Assembly (NCBI GenBank): GCA_028687645.1
Contig: JAQTZQ010000001.1
Span: 1 to 64,000 of the forward strand
Direction of reading: 5' to 3'
DNA from: Rhodocyclaceae bacterium
GTDB taxonomy: Bacteria; Pseudomonadota; Gammaproteobacteria; Burkholderiales; Rhodocyclaceae
DNA: 64,000 nt
The position numbers and the translations under genes are program-made. The number at the start of each line of letters is the position of its first letter. Position 1 is the stretch's first letter. Shown one piece after another: positions 49,889-62,352 of this stretch. The notes under the pieces were generated by a model. It worked only from the letters and a program-made list of their open reading frames with translations, did not search any database and was not told the origin of the DNA.

Positions 49889-50382
49889 TATTTTTCCTCC
49901 CCGTTCAGAAGGCGAGCTACGTCTTTGGCAGGCCAAGCTAAGCGCCGGTTCGGTAGCTTCAGAGGGGAAATCCCGCAGTAATTTGAGTTGCGACAAAGGC
50001 CAGACCTGATCGTGTCGGCCTTAACATGAACCAGTTCGGCGAACTGCTCGGTGGTGAGGTGGCTGAATACCTCTAACCGGCGCAGCAATTTCTCCATGAG
50101 TCCAGCTTGCAAAGCGGATTCCTCTGCTGCCTGGTTGCTTGCTGCGTGTGTAGTTGAAGAGTGTGGAATCTGGTCCATTTGACCAGGATCGGTGCGGTGC
50201 TGCATAAAATGCTCCAGGCCCCCCAAGCCAAAGTTAACAGAATCGCAGCAAATGCAGCGTAACTTTTGAAGTGGTAGCAGTAATGGAGCAAGTTTCGACT
50301 CGAACACTACCTGACACAGTTGCAGGCAGGCCCAACAGAAATTGCTGTTGGCATACAGATACACTTCGTCGTATCTGTTCAA
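49888..50382 (-). CDS. Putative zinc-binding, excisionase/AlpA-like HTH protein
   Basis: CWACLQLC...CICCD Cys pairs; LTTEQFAELVHVKADTIRSGLCRNSNYCGISPLKLPNRRLAWPAKDVARLLNG. Confidence 0.5.
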   Translation of the reverse strand: MNRYDEVYLYANSNFCWACLQLCQVVFESKLAPLLLPLQKLRCICCDSVNFGLGGLEHFMQHRTDPGQMDQIPHSSTTHAASNQAAEESALQAGLMEKLLRRLEVFSHLTTEQFAELVHVKADTIRSGLCRNSNYCGISPLKLPNRRLAWPAKDVARLLNGEEK

Positions 50383-50576
50383 CTCGGCACTCAGACCTTG
50401 GGGGAAGGTTTAGCCAGAAGCTTCTTGAGCAAATAAAAAACTTTGAAAATTCTAACTTACAAATCAGTTGCATCAACATCGAGTCACGCTGATCTGATGT
50501 ATTGAATACTACACCCCTGAATTTGATTTGCAAGAACTATAACGAAATAAACCTTTGATTATAATAATAAGTTGTG

Positions 50577-51938
50577 TCAACTGGATGTGTTAACTGGCAA
50601 TTTGTTATATGGGTCTGTCGCCACAAATTTCACACCGGCTTGTTCCAGCACCCACGCTTCGATCTTGGTATGCCACATCCGCAGCAGGTCAAGGGGGCGC
50701 ACACGGTAATGTTTCTCTGCTGTCGCACTGGGTTTGTGCCCCATGATTTGGGCTACGATGCCTGTTGGCACCTCCACCCATTCGGCCAGCGTACCAAAAG
50801 AGCGACGCAAGCCATGAAGTGATAGAGAGGGTAATCCAGCGGCGGCTAGAGCCTTGTTATGAGCAATCCTCGGTTCCTGAAGCCTCCCTGATGCAGCCGT
50901 CAGGCTACTGAACACCCACGGATTAGGGGCATCTTTGCCATCAACTATCATTTTCCGGCGAGGCAAACTGCTCAACAACGATGCAACGTATGGGGTGAGT
51001 GGAATCGTCCGTTCCCCCTCCACTTTGTCTCGTATAGCGATTCCTCCCCACTGAAAATCAATGTCAGACCATTGCAGTCGTGCCATCTCTTCACGACGGG
51101 CACCGGTCAGTAGCAGTGCCTGTAAGTATGCAGAATGAACAGGGTTGAACAACTTCCGAACTTGCTCGAACCATAGTGGCAATTGTTCGCGTTGCAGGCA
51201 ATCATCTTTTGATGCTTTTTTTGGCAACTCATCCCGAACACTACGCGATGCACAAACATCGGCATTCACATGGTGCTTGTAGTCCTCGTGGTCGGCTGAC
51301 CAATTCATGAACGCACGTAACAACCGAAATCCTAATGCCGTATTTGTCGGGCGCTTGACCACTTCATCACGCATCCATTGCGAGACCATTGCCGAGTCGA
51401 TCTTGTTGAGCGGCAAACGGAGCAAGGCGTAAAGCGCACCTGGCTCCGTCTTGTCGCCCTGCCCCTTTTTTCTGCCACGCGATTTAGGCTTGCCACCGGG
51501 GTCAGAGAAGCGTAAGTGATCTCTGTAGTTACGCTCTCCCCACTTTGAGCGACGTGCCTCGAGGTAGATGTTCCAGGCTTCTATTGCCGGAGCCTCCGAC
51601 CTAATCGAGTCGACACGCTTTTTCTCCGTGGCGGCGACACGCTCTTTTTTCTCTTGGCGGGGGTCTAATCCTTGGTCGATTTGCTTTTGAAGTGTGCGCG
51701 CTTCTTCTCTCGCCTTGTCGATGCCCCATGCGCGTACATCCCCAATAGTTATCCGAACATTTTGGCCGGAGAGTAATTTGCCTTGGAAAACGAACGCCTT
51801 GGTTCCCTCTGGATTACGCTTACCAGGTGCTGTCGCACGAACAGCCAGACCGGGAGTGTCGGAATCCCACAGAAATGCTTGACCGTCTTCGGCAGTGAAG
51901 TTCCGGATGCGACCAGCGGTTAGATTGACACGAGCCAT
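50577..51938 (-). CDS. int: Tyrosine-type site-specific integrase
   Basis: Catalytic R (TGARREEMARL), HGLRR, MGHKPSATAEKHY; adjacent to attR. Confidence 0.95.
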   Translation of the reverse strand: MARVNLTAGRIRNFTAEDGQAFLWDSDTPGLAVRATAPGKRNPEGTKAFVFQGKLLSGQNVRITIGDVRAWGIDKAREEARTLQKQIDQGLDPRQEKKERVAATEKKRVDSIRSEAPAIEAWNIYLEARRSKWGERNYRDHLRFSDPGGKPKSRGRKKGQGDKTEPGALYALLRLPLNKIDSAMVSQWMRDEVVKRPTNTALGFRLLRAFMNWSADHEDYKHHVNADVCASRSVRDELPKKASKDDCLQREQLPLWFEQVRKLFNPVHSAYLQALLLTGARREEMARLQWSDIDFQWGGIAIRDKVEGERTIPLTPYVASLLSSLPRRKMIVDGKDAPNPWVFSSLTAASGRLQEPRIAHNKALAAAGLPSLSLHGLRRSFGTLAEWVEVPTGIVAQIMGHKPSATAEKHYRVRPLDLLRMWHTKIEAWVLEQAGVKFVATDPYNKLPVNTSS

Positions 51939-51968
51939 GCTTCACCTCAAACGGCTTACGCAGATTTC

Positions 51969-51988
51969 CATGTAAGAACTTTGTAAGA
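51969..51988 (+). repeat. Candidate arm-type recombinase site, right end
   Basis: catgtaagaactttgtaaga, 19/20 identical to 179-198. Confidence 0.55.
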
Positions 51989-52118
51989 CAAATCATAGGA
52001 TATACATCAATGTTGATCAAGAGTTGCGTAGCAGAATACAAAGTATTATTGTTGTTTTATATAGGTTTTTTAAAAATGAGTCGACGCGAAGCAATAGCGA
52101 TCAATGGCTTGATTTTCT

Positions 52119-52167
52119 GACTTTTAATCCGTTGGTCCCGAGTTCGAATCTCGGCCGACCCACCAAG
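52119..52167 (+). repeat. attR core (tRNA-Lys 3' fragment)
   Basis: 49/49 identity with 76-124; no tRNA 5' half is present here. Confidence 0.95.
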
Positions 52168-52178
52168 AAATTCATAAA

Positions 52179-52206
52179 ACGCCCAGCTCGCTGGGCGTTT
52201 TTGTTT
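52179..52206 (+). terminator. Original chromosomal tRNA-Lys terminator
   Basis: acgcccag-ctcg-ctgggcgt followed by ttttgttttt. Confidence 0.8.
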
Positions 52207-52238
52207 TTCTGGCGCAATAAAAAGCTTCAGTTGCCTTA

Positions 52239-52682
52239 TTAGCGGGCTTTGCGGCTGAATTTGTCAGCGAGTTGGCTGAGCTTCTCAACTCGTCGCTGCT
52301 CAGCCTTGGCGGCGGCTTCTGCGGCCTTGGTGGCTGCCTCGACAGCCTTCCGTTGATCCGCCTGCTTTTTGAAGCGCTCGCGCAATAATTCTGTGGCGTG
52401 CAACCGGTTTTCATCCGTCACTTCGTCGGCGGGAGTGGCATCGAGGTTGAGACGGACTTTGCCTTTTTCCATCTCTTTCAAATAGCGCGTGGAGACTGTA
52501 TGGCTGCGCATGGCGAGGCGCAGGGCCTTTTTTTCCAGTTCAGGCAGCAGGGCGATGACCTGTTTGTCGATGCCGATCGCCAAAGGGCTGTGGTTACGAA
52601 AAACTTCAAATTTTTCGTGCAATTCTTTCAGCAGGCCGCGAACGTCGATAGGCTTTTTAGGGGTAGATTCAGGATTAGTCAT
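52239..52682 (-). CDS. proQ: ProQ/FinO-domain RNA-binding protein
   Basis: FEVFRNHSPLAIGIDKQVIALLPELEKKALRLAMRSHTVSTRYLKEMEKGKVRLNLD. Confidence 0.85.
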   Translation of the reverse strand: MTNPESTPKKPIDVRGLLKELHEKFEVFRNHSPLAIGIDKQVIALLPELEKKALRLAMRSHTVSTRYLKEMEKGKVRLNLDATPADEVTDENRLHATELLRERFKKQADQRKAVEAATKAAEAAAKAEQRRVEKLSQLADKFSRKAR

Positions 52683-52753
52683 GTTTGAAAAATGGTCTTT
52701 TGAGGCGTGAAGCGTAGCACAAGGTTAGGCTTCGCTACCGCAAAGCCAGGGAT

Positions 52754-53629
52754 TTACAGGCCGCTTTTTTTGAACCAGGCTTGCATTTTCTTCCAACCAT
52801 CTTCCGCATCTTCCTTGCGGTAGCTGGGGCGGTAATCGGCGTGGAAGGCATGCGGGGCGTTGTCGTAAACACGAATTTCGGAAACTTTGGCGGCGGCGCT
52901 GCCCTGCTTGAGCGCTTTTTCCATCGCTTCCACGGATTCAAGCGGGATGCCGGTATCCAGGCCACCGTATAAGCCGAGGACGGGCGCCATCATGTTGCTG
53001 GTCAGTTCCATTGGGTGCTTGGGGGTAAATTCGTTGGCCACGCCCACCAGACGACCGTACCAGGCGACCGCCGCTTTCAACTGGGGATTGTGGGCGCTGT
53101 ACAGCCAGGAGATGCGGCCACCCCAGCAGAAACCGGTAATCGCCAGCCGATTGGTATCGGCCCCTTGCGCCGTTGCCCAGGCAACACATGCGTCAAGATC
53201 GGTCATGACTTGGGCGTCAGGCGTTTTGCTGGTGATATTGGCCATCAGCTCCGGGATGCTGGTGTATTTTTGTGGATCGCCCTGACGCGCGAACAACTCA
53301 GGGGCGATGGCGCAGTAACCGAGTTTGGCCAGGCGCCGGCAAACATCCTTGATGTATTCATGAACCCCAAAAATCTCGGAAACGACGAGCACCACGGGCA
53401 CCTTGGCATTGCCCCGCGGCGCGGCGCGGTAGGCCACCATTTGGCCATCTTTGACCGGCACCTTGATTTCACCGGCCAGCAAGCCGGCATCGTCAGTCTT
53501 GACCGCCGTTTGCGCCATGACCGGCTGAACAGCCAGGGCAAAACCAGCACCCAGGCTGGTGACCAGAAAGCTGCGGCGGTCGAAAGATTTGGATGAAACG
53601 AGGCTGTCGAACTCTGGGTTGAGGCTCAT
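52754..53629 (-). CDS. Dienelactone hydrolase family protein, exported (Tat-like leader)
   Basis: [67 protein letters not shown] leader. Confidence 0.9.
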   Translation of the reverse strand: MSLNPEFDSLVSSKSFDRRSFLVTSLGAGFALAVQPVMAQTAVKTDDAGLLAGEIKVPVKDGQMVAYRAAPRGNAKVPVVLVVSEIFGVHEYIKDVCRRLAKLGYCAIAPELFARQGDPQKYTSIPELMANITSKTPDAQVMTDLDACVAWATAQGADTNRLAITGFCWGGRISWLYSAHNPQLKAAVAWYGRLVGVANEFTPKHPMELTSNMMAPVLGLYGGLDTGIPLESVEAMEKALKQGSAAAKVSEIRVYDNAPHAFHADYRPSYRKEDAEDGWKKMQAWFKKSGL

Positions 53630-53651
53630 GGGGTTTATCTCCTTTGTTGTT

Positions 53652-55103
53652 TTACATCAGAACGATGTCGTACTGCTCGGGGGAATAACTCGGTTCGGAC
53701 TGTAGGGATACCGATTTCTCAATGAAGTCTGAGAGCATCGCCAGCGACTGAGATTCCTCGTCTAAAAAGAGATCAACCACTGCCGGCCCGGCGAGAATGC
53801 GGTATTCGCGGGCGTTGAATTGACGGGCTTCGCGCAGCAGTTCGCGGAGGATTTCGTAAGCGACGGTGCGCGCAGTTTTGACCTCACCACGCCCACCGCA
53901 GGTTTGACAGGGCTGACAAAGCACATGCGCCAAGGACTCGCGCGTACGCTTGCGGGTCATTTCAACCAGGCCCAGCGCCGTAAAGCCGTTCACCGTTAAA
54001 CGCGTGTAATCACTGGCCAAGGCCTTGTTGAATTCATCGAGCACTGCCGTTTTGTGTTCTTCGTTTTCCATGTCGATGAAGTCGACAATGATGATACCGC
54101 CGAGGTTCCGCAAGCGGAGTTGGCGGGCAATGGTGACAGCGGCTTCAAGATTAGTTTTGAAAATAGTGTCGTCAAAATTGCGCACGCCGACGAAGCCGCC
54201 GGTATTCACATCCACCGTAGTCATCGCCTCGGTCTGGTCGATGATCAGATAACCGCCGGATTTGAGATCGACGCGGCGCGCCAGGGCTTTCTGGATTTCA
54301 TCCTCAACGCCATGCAGATCAAAGAGCGGGCGCTGGCCGGTGTAATGATCGAGCAAGGGCAAAACGGCAGGCGTGTATTCCTCGGCAAAGGCGGTGAGCT
54401 TTTGGAAGTTCTCGCGGGAGTCGACGGTAATTTTGCTGGTCTCAGGATTGACAAAGTCGCGCAACACGCGCTGCCCGAGTGACAATTCCTGATAAAGCAC
54501 GGTCGGCGGCCCGGAAACGCGCGCTTTGTCGCGAATATCACCCCAGGTTTTGCGCAGATAGGCGATGTCGGTGGCGAACTCCTGATCGCTGGCGTTCTCC
54601 GCCATGGTGCGGACAATGAATCCACCCGGCTCATCCGCCGGCACCAGGCTGGTGATTTTTTCACGCAAGACTTCGCGTTCAGCTTCAGCCTCAATGCGCT
54701 GCGAAATGCCGATATGCTTTTCCTGCGGCAGATAGACCAGCATGCGGCCGGCGATGGAAATTTGCGTTGATAAGCGCGCGCCCTTGGTGCCGATCGGGTC
54801 TTTGACCACTTGGACGACGATGCTTTGGCCGTCCGACAATATCTTTTCGATGGGCCTTTCAGTGGCCGTCTCACGCGGTTGCCAAATGTCCGCAACGTGC
54901 AAAAAGGCGGTGCGCTCAAGGCCGATTTCGACAAAGGCAGATTGCATGCCGGGCAGAATGCGACAAATGCGCCCGAGATAGACGTTGCCGACCAGCCCTC
55001 GGCTGGCGGTGCGCTCGATGTGGAGCTCCTGGACGACGCCTTGTTGCATGACGGCAACGCGCGTTTCCTGCGGGGTGAAATTGATCAGGATTTCTTCAGA
55101 CAT
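53652..55103 (-). CDS. rng: Ribonuclease G
   Basis: [63 protein letters not shown]. Confidence 0.95.
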   Translation of the reverse strand: MSEEILINFTPQETRVAVMQQGVVQELHIERTASRGLVGNVYLGRICRILPGMQSAFVEIGLERTAFLHVADIWQPRETATERPIEKILSDGQSIVVQVVKDPIGTKGARLSTQISIAGRMLVYLPQEKHIGISQRIEAEAEREVLREKITSLVPADEPGGFIVRTMAENASDQEFATDIAYLRKTWGDIRDKARVSGPPTVLYQELSLGQRVLRDFVNPETSKITVDSRENFQKLTAFAEEYTPAVLPLLDHYTGQRPLFDLHGVEDEIQKALARRVDLKSGGYLIIDQTEAMTTVDVNTGGFVGVRNFDDTIFKTNLEAAVTIARQLRLRNLGGIIIVDFIDMENEEHKTAVLDEFNKALASDYTRLTVNGFTALGLVEMTRKRTRESLAHVLCQPCQTCGGRGEVKTARTVAYEILRELLREARQFNAREYRILAGPAVVDLFLDEESQSLAMLSDFIEKSVSLQSEPSYSPEQYDIVLM

Positions 55104-55138
55104 AGTCTCTACAATGCGCGATTTTGCGGCATTCTACT

Positions 55139-56419
55139 ATGGTCAAAGCCCCCGAACTCCTCGCTCCCGCCGGTTCCCTTGAGATGATGCGCACCGCCTT
55201 CGATTTTGGCGCGGATGCGATTTACGCCGGCCAGCCGCGTTACAGCCTGCGCGTGCGCAATAATGCCTTTGGCACCATCGGCGCACTGAAGGAAGGCATC
55301 GACGAGGCGCACGCCCGGGGCAAGCAGTTTTTTGTCGTCAGCAACATTTTCCCGCACAACGCCAAGCTGACGACTTACCTGGCCGACATGGCGCCGGTCA
55401 TTGCCCTGAAGCCGGATGCGCTGATTATGTCCGACCCCGGTTTGATCGACATGGTGCGCGAGACTTGGCCGGAGCAAAACGTTCACCTTTCCGTTCAATC
55501 GAATACCGTCAACTGGGCTGCCGTGCGCTTCTGGAAGAAGTTAGGGCTTACTCGCATCATTTTGTCACGCGAATTGTCCCTCGATGAAGTGGCTGAAATT
55601 CGCCAGCAATGCCCGGATATCGAACTGGAAGTTTTTGTCCATGGCGCGTTGTGCATTGCCTATTCCGGGCGCTGCCTGCTCTCCGGTTACTTTAATCATC
55701 GTGACCCGAATCAGGGCAGTTGCACCAATTCATGCCGCTGGGATTACAAAGTCAGCACCTCGGATGGCGCTGCGCCAGATGGTTACGGTCAACCGCCAAA
55801 AGAGCAGGAAATTTTGCTCGAAGAAAAGATGCGCCCCGGCGAATTGATGCCGATCGAGGAAGACGAGCACGGCACTTACATCATGAACTCCAAGGATTTG
55901 CGCGCCATTGAGCACGTCAATCGGCTGGTTGAGATGGGCATTGATTCACTGAAAATCGAAGGCCGCACCAAAAGCCCGTATTACGTTGCGCGCACCACCC
56001 AATCCTACCGTCAGGCGATTGATGACGCGGTGGCCGGCAAGCCGCTTGATCCGGCCCTGTTGCGTGAACTTGAAGGTCTGGCCAATCGTGGTTACACCGA
56101 TGGTTTTTACCAGCGCCATCATGATGCCGACTATCAAAATTATCTGCGCGGCAATTCAGAGTCTGATCGAAGTCTGTATGTTGGCGACGCGGTGGCGTTC
56201 GACAGCACGCGTGGACTGATGGAAATTGAGGTCAAAAACAAGTTCTCACTCGGCGACCGCCTTGAATGCGTGCACCCTGTCGGCAACTTCATCATGCCGC
56301 TACAGCGCATGGAGAACAAAAAAGGCGAGGCGATCAGCGTTGCGCCGGGTAGCGGGCATCGCGTCTGGATTGATTTGCCCGAGCGGTACAGCCACTCGTT
56401 TGTTGCGCGTTTTGTATAA
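55139..56419 (+). CDS. U32 family peptidase (YegQ/TrhP-like)
   Basis: APELLAPAGSLEMMRTAFDFGADAIYAGQ; ELEVFVHGALCIAYSGRCLLSGYFNHRDPNQGSCTNSCRWDY. Confidence 0.95.
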   Translation: MVKAPELLAPAGSLEMMRTAFDFGADAIYAGQPRYSLRVRNNAFGTIGALKEGIDEAHARGKQFFVVSNIFPHNAKLTTYLADMAPVIALKPDALIMSDPGLIDMVRETWPEQNVHLSVQSNTVNWAAVRFWKKLGLTRIILSRELSLDEVAEIRQQCPDIELEVFVHGALCIAYSGRCLLSGYFNHRDPNQGSCTNSCRWDYKVSTSDGAAPDGYGQPPKEQEILLEEKMRPGELMPIEEDEHGTYIMNSKDLRAIEHVNRLVEMGIDSLKIEGRTKSPYYVARTTQSYRQAIDDAVAGKPLDPALLRELEGLANRGYTDGFYQRHHDADYQNYLRGNSESDRSLYVGDAVAFDSTRGLMEIEVKNKFSLGDRLECVHPVGNFIMPLQRMENKKGEAISVAPGSGHRVWIDLPERYSHSFVARFV

Positions 56420-56567
56420 AGCGATCTTGACCAACAGCGCTGTTCCGGCATTTTTTGGGCTGATTCTGGCGTTGACCGCAAGCATTGCCGCCAAGATGCT
56501 GTTTTATCGCTGGATCGAGCAACTCGCCCCGCGCTTGGAAATCCAGCTCATCCGGAAAGCCCTGTTG

Positions 56568-56861
56568 CTACAGACGCCCCTGCCAATACCGAGGTTCGCG
56601 ACTTTGGTGAGAAATGGCATATAAACGCGGCCCGGAATCCTCTTCGCGGTACACCAATGAGTAGGGGAAGCGCTGAAATGGATAAACGCGCAAGCCCTTA
56701 TTTGCCAAGGTACCGAGCTTTTGGTTTAGTTCCAGCAGCGCGACGACTCGCTCGAACTCGGTCACAAACGCGTTTGCAATGATGTTGCTCGCGTGTTCTG
56801 CATAGTACAGCGCAGCATCGGTCAACTCGATTTCCGCCTCGGGATGCAGCCAATAGCTCAT
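56568..56861 (-). CDS. ParE-family toxin
   Basis: YWLHPEAEIELTDAALYYAEHA...VYPFQRFPYSLVYREE. Confidence 0.85.
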   Translation of the reverse strand: MSYWLHPEAEIELTDAALYYAEHASNIIANAFVTEFERVVALLELNQKLGTLANKGLRVYPFQRFPYSLVYREEDSGPRLYAISHQSREPRYWQGRL

Positions 56862-57082
56862 GCAAGGCGTGCACGAACGCGAGCAACGGCTTCTTGCCCT
56901 GATACGAGGGCAACCTTGCCCGCCTGGACTTCAGCCTCTCGCCTAAGCGCTTCTGACACCCAGGCATCTTGAATCTTTGAACTAGGCTCAAAGCTTTCAA
57001 TCAACCGCTCAAGTAAATGAGCGCGTTCGGTGGGGCCTAAGTTCAAAATCTCAGCTTCAAGGTCATAAATATGAGCTGGCAT
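56858..57082 (-). CDS. Addiction-module antitoxin (TIGR02574-like)
   Basis: ILNLGPTERAHLLERLIESFEP...DAWVSEALRREAEVQAG; ATGA overlap with toxin. Confidence 0.85.
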   Translation of the reverse strand: MPAHIYDLEAEILNLGPTERAHLLERLIESFEPSSKIQDAWVSEALRREAEVQAGKVALVSGQEAVARVRARLA

Positions 57083-57305
57083 TTGAGCCTCCGGAATTTG
57101 TAAGATTAATTGGATGATACAACTACGAAAAGGGTCAAAGGGGTCCTATTGTTTCGCAACACAAACCCTGAACGGCGTCGGGATTCTTTACAGTCCGATG
57201 ACAACCCGCTGCCCATCATCAGATTTTAATATTCCTGCTCAATAACTTGGTGTTTGTGGCTGGATTTTTGCTTTAGTTAAAGTTCTGAAGAATTCAAAGC
57301 AAAAA

Positions 57306-57944
57306 ATGAAAAATACATTCCGCAAACTCGCCTTCGGTCTTGGGCTGGCTATCGCCACCATCACCGCCCACGCCGATCTCGTTACGCCGCTGGTTAGCCT
57401 GCAGGAAAACGTGATCAATGACGAGAATGGCAACTGGTTGATGAACCAGTATCACGTTACGAATAATTCGCTAATTAAAGAGCACGACATCTACGCCTTT
57501 GCTGTCACCAACCCGCTCGCTATGAATGCATGGACGAATAGAGAAGGCTGGAGCGCCACCACGATGTCGAAAGATGAGTGGAATGCCGGGACGTATTCAA
57601 GAAAGACTTTCTGCACTCCCGGATGCATGGTCATCCAAACAGGTAGTGCACCGACAGATACCGAGTCCAGCAATCTTTATTTAGGTAGCTTTGAGTCATT
57701 GTTTGGTACAGAAGAAATCTATGTAAATTTCTATTGGTCAGATGACGGCGACCCTATTCAACATGGCGATTCAGGCAAGGAGTTCTATTTTTCCGCTCCG
57801 CCAGCCTCGCAATACGCAGCTTTCGGCCTTTCCGGAGTTGTTTTCCAGAGCTTCAACAATGTCCCCGAACCAAGCTTACTGGCTCTATTTGGTTTGGCTG
57901 CACTAGCAAGTCTGGCCGTTACTCGCCGTCGACGCCTCAACTAA
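57306..57944 (+). CDS. PEP-CTERM sorting-domain protein
   Basis: Signal peptide and C-terminal VPEPSLLALFGLAALASLAVTRRRRLN. Confidence 0.92.
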   Translation: MKNTFRKLAFGLGLAIATITAHADLVTPLVSLQENVINDENGNWLMNQYHVTNNSLIKEHDIYAFAVTNPLAMNAWTNREGWSATTMSKDEWNAGTYSRKTFCTPGCMVIQTGSAPTDTESSNLYLGSFESLFGTEEIYVNFYWSDDGDPIQHGDSGKEFYFSAPPASQYAAFGLSGVVFQSFNNVPEPSLLALFGLAALASLAVTRRRRLN

Positions 57945-57963
57945 GCCTAGCAAGAATCCCGCA

Positions 57964-57995
57964 AAGGGCGTGGCCGAGGCCACGCCCTTTTTATT

Positions 57996-58000
<5 letters not shown>
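57964..58000 (+). terminator. Rho-independent terminator
   Basis: aagggcgtggcc-ga-ggccacgccctt followed by tttattttag. Confidence 0.8.
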
Positions 58001-59954
<1,954 letters not shown>

Positions 59955-60057
59955 GCTGTCTCCGTTTTATTTTTTGGCGGCGGCCATCAGCCACGCGCTT
60001 CACCGTTATTGTAATGGCGGCACGATTAGAATAATCGCCTCACCCGCGCGAGTTCCC

Positions 60058-60819
60058 ATGTCACTTCTCTGGTTTTTGAAAAATTTGTTGGGCAGCTTGC
60101 TCTTGCCGCCGGGGAATGGCTTGTTGCTGCTGGCTATCGCCGGGATTTTTCGCAAACGGCGCTGGGCTTTCTGGCTGGCGCTGGTCGCCGGCATCCTGCT
60201 CGGTGCGCAAAGCCTGCCGGTGGTTTCCAACGCGCTGATGAATACCCTCGAACGGCAGGCCGGGCCGGCGCTGAGCGAGGTGCAGGGCGCTGGCGCCATC
60301 GTCGTGCTCGGTAGCAGTCTTAATTTCGATGCCCCCGAATATGGCGGCGATACGGCCAATGAGCGTACGCTGGTTCGCCTGCGTTATGGCGCTGTTCTGG
60401 CCCAGCGACTCAAGCTCCCGGTATTGGTCAGCGGCGGCCAAGCGCCGCGTGGCAGCCGCACCGAAGCTGAGGTAATTAGTGAAATTCTGGAAAACGAATT
60501 GGGCGTCAAAGTCCGCTGGCGTGAGGACAAATCGACCAACACCGCTGAGAACGCGCGATTTTCAGCCGATATCCTGCGTGCGGCGGAGATCAAACGAGTC
60601 GTGCTGGTGACCCAGGCATTCCATATTCCGCGCGCGCGGCTCTTGTTTGAGCGAGCCGGCCTGGAGGTGATTCCAGCGCCGACCGGCTTTAAATCACTGC
60701 ACGATCCTTCTGCCATCCTGGCCGGATGGTTGCCCCAGGCATCGGCGCTGCAAAATTCCTACTATGCCCTGCACGAATGGCTGGGCATACTCTGGGCAAA
60801 CTTATCAAGCAGCGGCTAG
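60058..60819 (+). CDS. YdcF/ElyC-type DUF218 membrane protein
   Basis: GAIVVLGSSLNFDAPEYGG...PVLVSGGQAPRGSRTEAEVISEIL...VTQAFHIPRARLLFERAGLEVIPAPTGF. Confidence 0.88.
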   Translation: MSLLWFLKNLLGSLLLPPGNGLLLLAIAGIFRKRRWAFWLALVAGILLGAQSLPVVSNALMNTLERQAGPALSEVQGAGAIVVLGSSLNFDAPEYGGDTANERTLVRLRYGAVLAQRLKLPVLVSGGQAPRGSRTEAEVISEILENELGVKVRWREDKSTNTAENARFSADILRAAEIKRVVLVTQAFHIPRARLLFERAGLEVIPAPTGFKSLHDPSAILAGWLPQASALQNSYYALHEWLGILWANLSSSG

Positions 60820-61251
60820 ATCAATCCCGGCCAAACGTGAAAATGGCCGATTGCCGCTCACCGGCACTTTTTGCATGACGCTGACGGGGCGTCCGAGATA
60901 TGGGCGCAGGGTCAGGCTGAGTTGGGTAGGCGACATGCGCTGGTCAAAAACCAGATCGGCACCGCTGTCCAGCAGGCGAGTCGGGCCTTCGCGATCAAAG
61001 CGGGACATTTTGGTGCAGGTCAGCAGCGCACTGTGCGGCAACTTCCCACGCAGAAAAACCAGCGCAGCCAAGGTGTCTTCGGGAAGATCCGGGCCAACAA
61101 TGACGACGCGAAAATCATGGTCTTTGAGGTGAGTTCGGGCCTCTTCCAGACTTTCCGATTCAACCAGCAGGCATTCATCAATGCTCCACGACAGCGCCTC
61201 AAGCACCAGCGCACGACGCTCCGAGCTGGGGTCAACCACTAGAATGTTCAT
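60805..61251 (-). CDS. Receiver-domain-like protein
   Basis: MNILVVDPSSERRALVLEAL...RVVIVGPDLPEDTLAALVFLRG. Confidence 0.6.
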   Translation of the reverse strand: MNILVVDPSSERRALVLEALSWSIDECLLVESESLEEARTHLKDHDFRVVIVGPDLPEDTLAALVFLRGKLPHSALLTCTKMSRFDREGPTRLLDSGADLVFDQRMSPTQLSLTLRPYLGRPVSVMQKVPVSGNRPFSRLAGIDLAAA

Positions 61252-61342
61252 ACGCCCTCCCTTGTTGGTGGCAATTGTCGATCAGGGTGGTGAGTCTAGG
61301 CCCGGCAGCAAATCGACACCATTGGCATGAGTTCGGATACGT

Positions 61343-62170
61343 CTAAGTAGTTTTACGGATATCAGCCTTCAATGACTGCTTCGGATAAATGTCGTAGCGA
61401 CTGGATTTGCCTTCCAGCACATACCCCGGTTGCGGCCCGACAATGGCCGGCGCCTTGCGCGCACGCTTGACCACAACGCGATGGCTGGCCAGCATCAACG
61501 CGGCCGCCAGCAAGGCCGGCGCGTCATCGTCATCGCCGACCAGCGGACGAAACAGGCGCATTTCCTTTTTGACCAGCGCACTTTTGTCGCGGTGCGGAAA
61601 CATCGGGTCAAGGTAGATGACTTGCGGTGGCGGCTTTGTCCACGCCTTCATCCATCGGATAGCATCGCCGGACAGAAGCTTCATGCGCGCCGCAATTTTT
61701 GCCACTTCGTGATCAAGCTGGGCGCGCAGCAAGCCATCCTCCAGCAAAGCCGCAACGATGGGCTGGCGCTCAATCATCGTCACCTCACAACCCAACTCGG
61801 CCAGCACAAAGGCATCGCGCCCCAGGCCGGCGGTGGCGTCGAGCACGAATGGGCGAACACCAGGCTGCAGCCCCACCGCCTTGGCGATCATCTGCCCTGC
61901 CCCACCGCCAAACAGTCGGCGATGCGCCAACGCCCCGGAGACAAAATCGACCCGCACCGGGCCGGGCGCCTGCGGGCCCAAATCGCGAAGCTCCAGACCA
62001 TCGACACCCAAGGCCAGCGCAAAATCTGCCTCGCCGTGCTGCGGCAACTGCAAGCGCTGTGCCCAATGGGCAGCGGCGAGCGTAAATTCCGGGGCCAGGG
62101 TGTCAATGCGAATGCGGGCGGGTGTGGAGGTCATATGAGAAAATTTGGCAAACATCTCGAAAGCCAGCAT
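61343..62170 (-). CDS. rsmJ: 16S rRNA (guanine1516-N2)-methyltransferase RsmJ
   Basis: [65 protein letters not shown]. Confidence 0.93.
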   Translation of the reverse strand: MLAFEMFAKFSHMTSTPARIRIDTLAPEFTLAAAHWAQRLQLPQHGEADFALALGVDGLELRDLGPQAPGPVRVDFVSGALAHRRLFGGGAGQMIAKAVGLQPGVRPFVLDATAGLGRDAFVLAELGCEVTMIERQPIVAALLEDGLLRAQLDHEVAKIAARMKLLSGDAIRWMKAWTKPPPQVIYLDPMFPHRDKSALVKKEMRLFRPLVGDDDDAPALLAAALMLASHRVVVKRARKAPAIVGPQPGYVLEGKSSRYDIYPKQSLKADIRKTT

Positions 62171-62352
62171 TTTGCATCTGTTTTTTGATATCGCCAGCCA
62201 ACAGTTTCGGCCAACTAAAAAATCGGCCCAAATTTGCCGTTGACCGTGGAGGCAGCGCGCCTATCAGCAAACAGAACACGGTCGCGGAATCACAGCACAT
62301 TTTGCATACAGCAATCGCTTAAACTAATCGCTCAACGCTCAGGACACCTCCC

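Larger units (their letters stand above)
76..52167. mobile_element. tRNA-Lys-integrated genomic island (~52 kb), tyrosine-recombinase type, no conjugation genes recognised
   Basis: 49-bp perfect direct repeat at both ends, integrase adjacent to attR, dense accessory and defence-type gene content between. Confidence 0.93.

Noticed and set aside
76-52167. Integrative conjugative element
   Set aside because: No relaxase, coupling protein or T4SS genes found; only a G2P-type Rep.
54245-55057. 270-aa minus-strand ORF
   Set aside because: Out-of-frame overlap with rng; low-complexity Ser/Arg/Pro translation.
61430-62188. 252-aa plus-strand ORF
   Set aside because: Antisense shadow of rsmJ.
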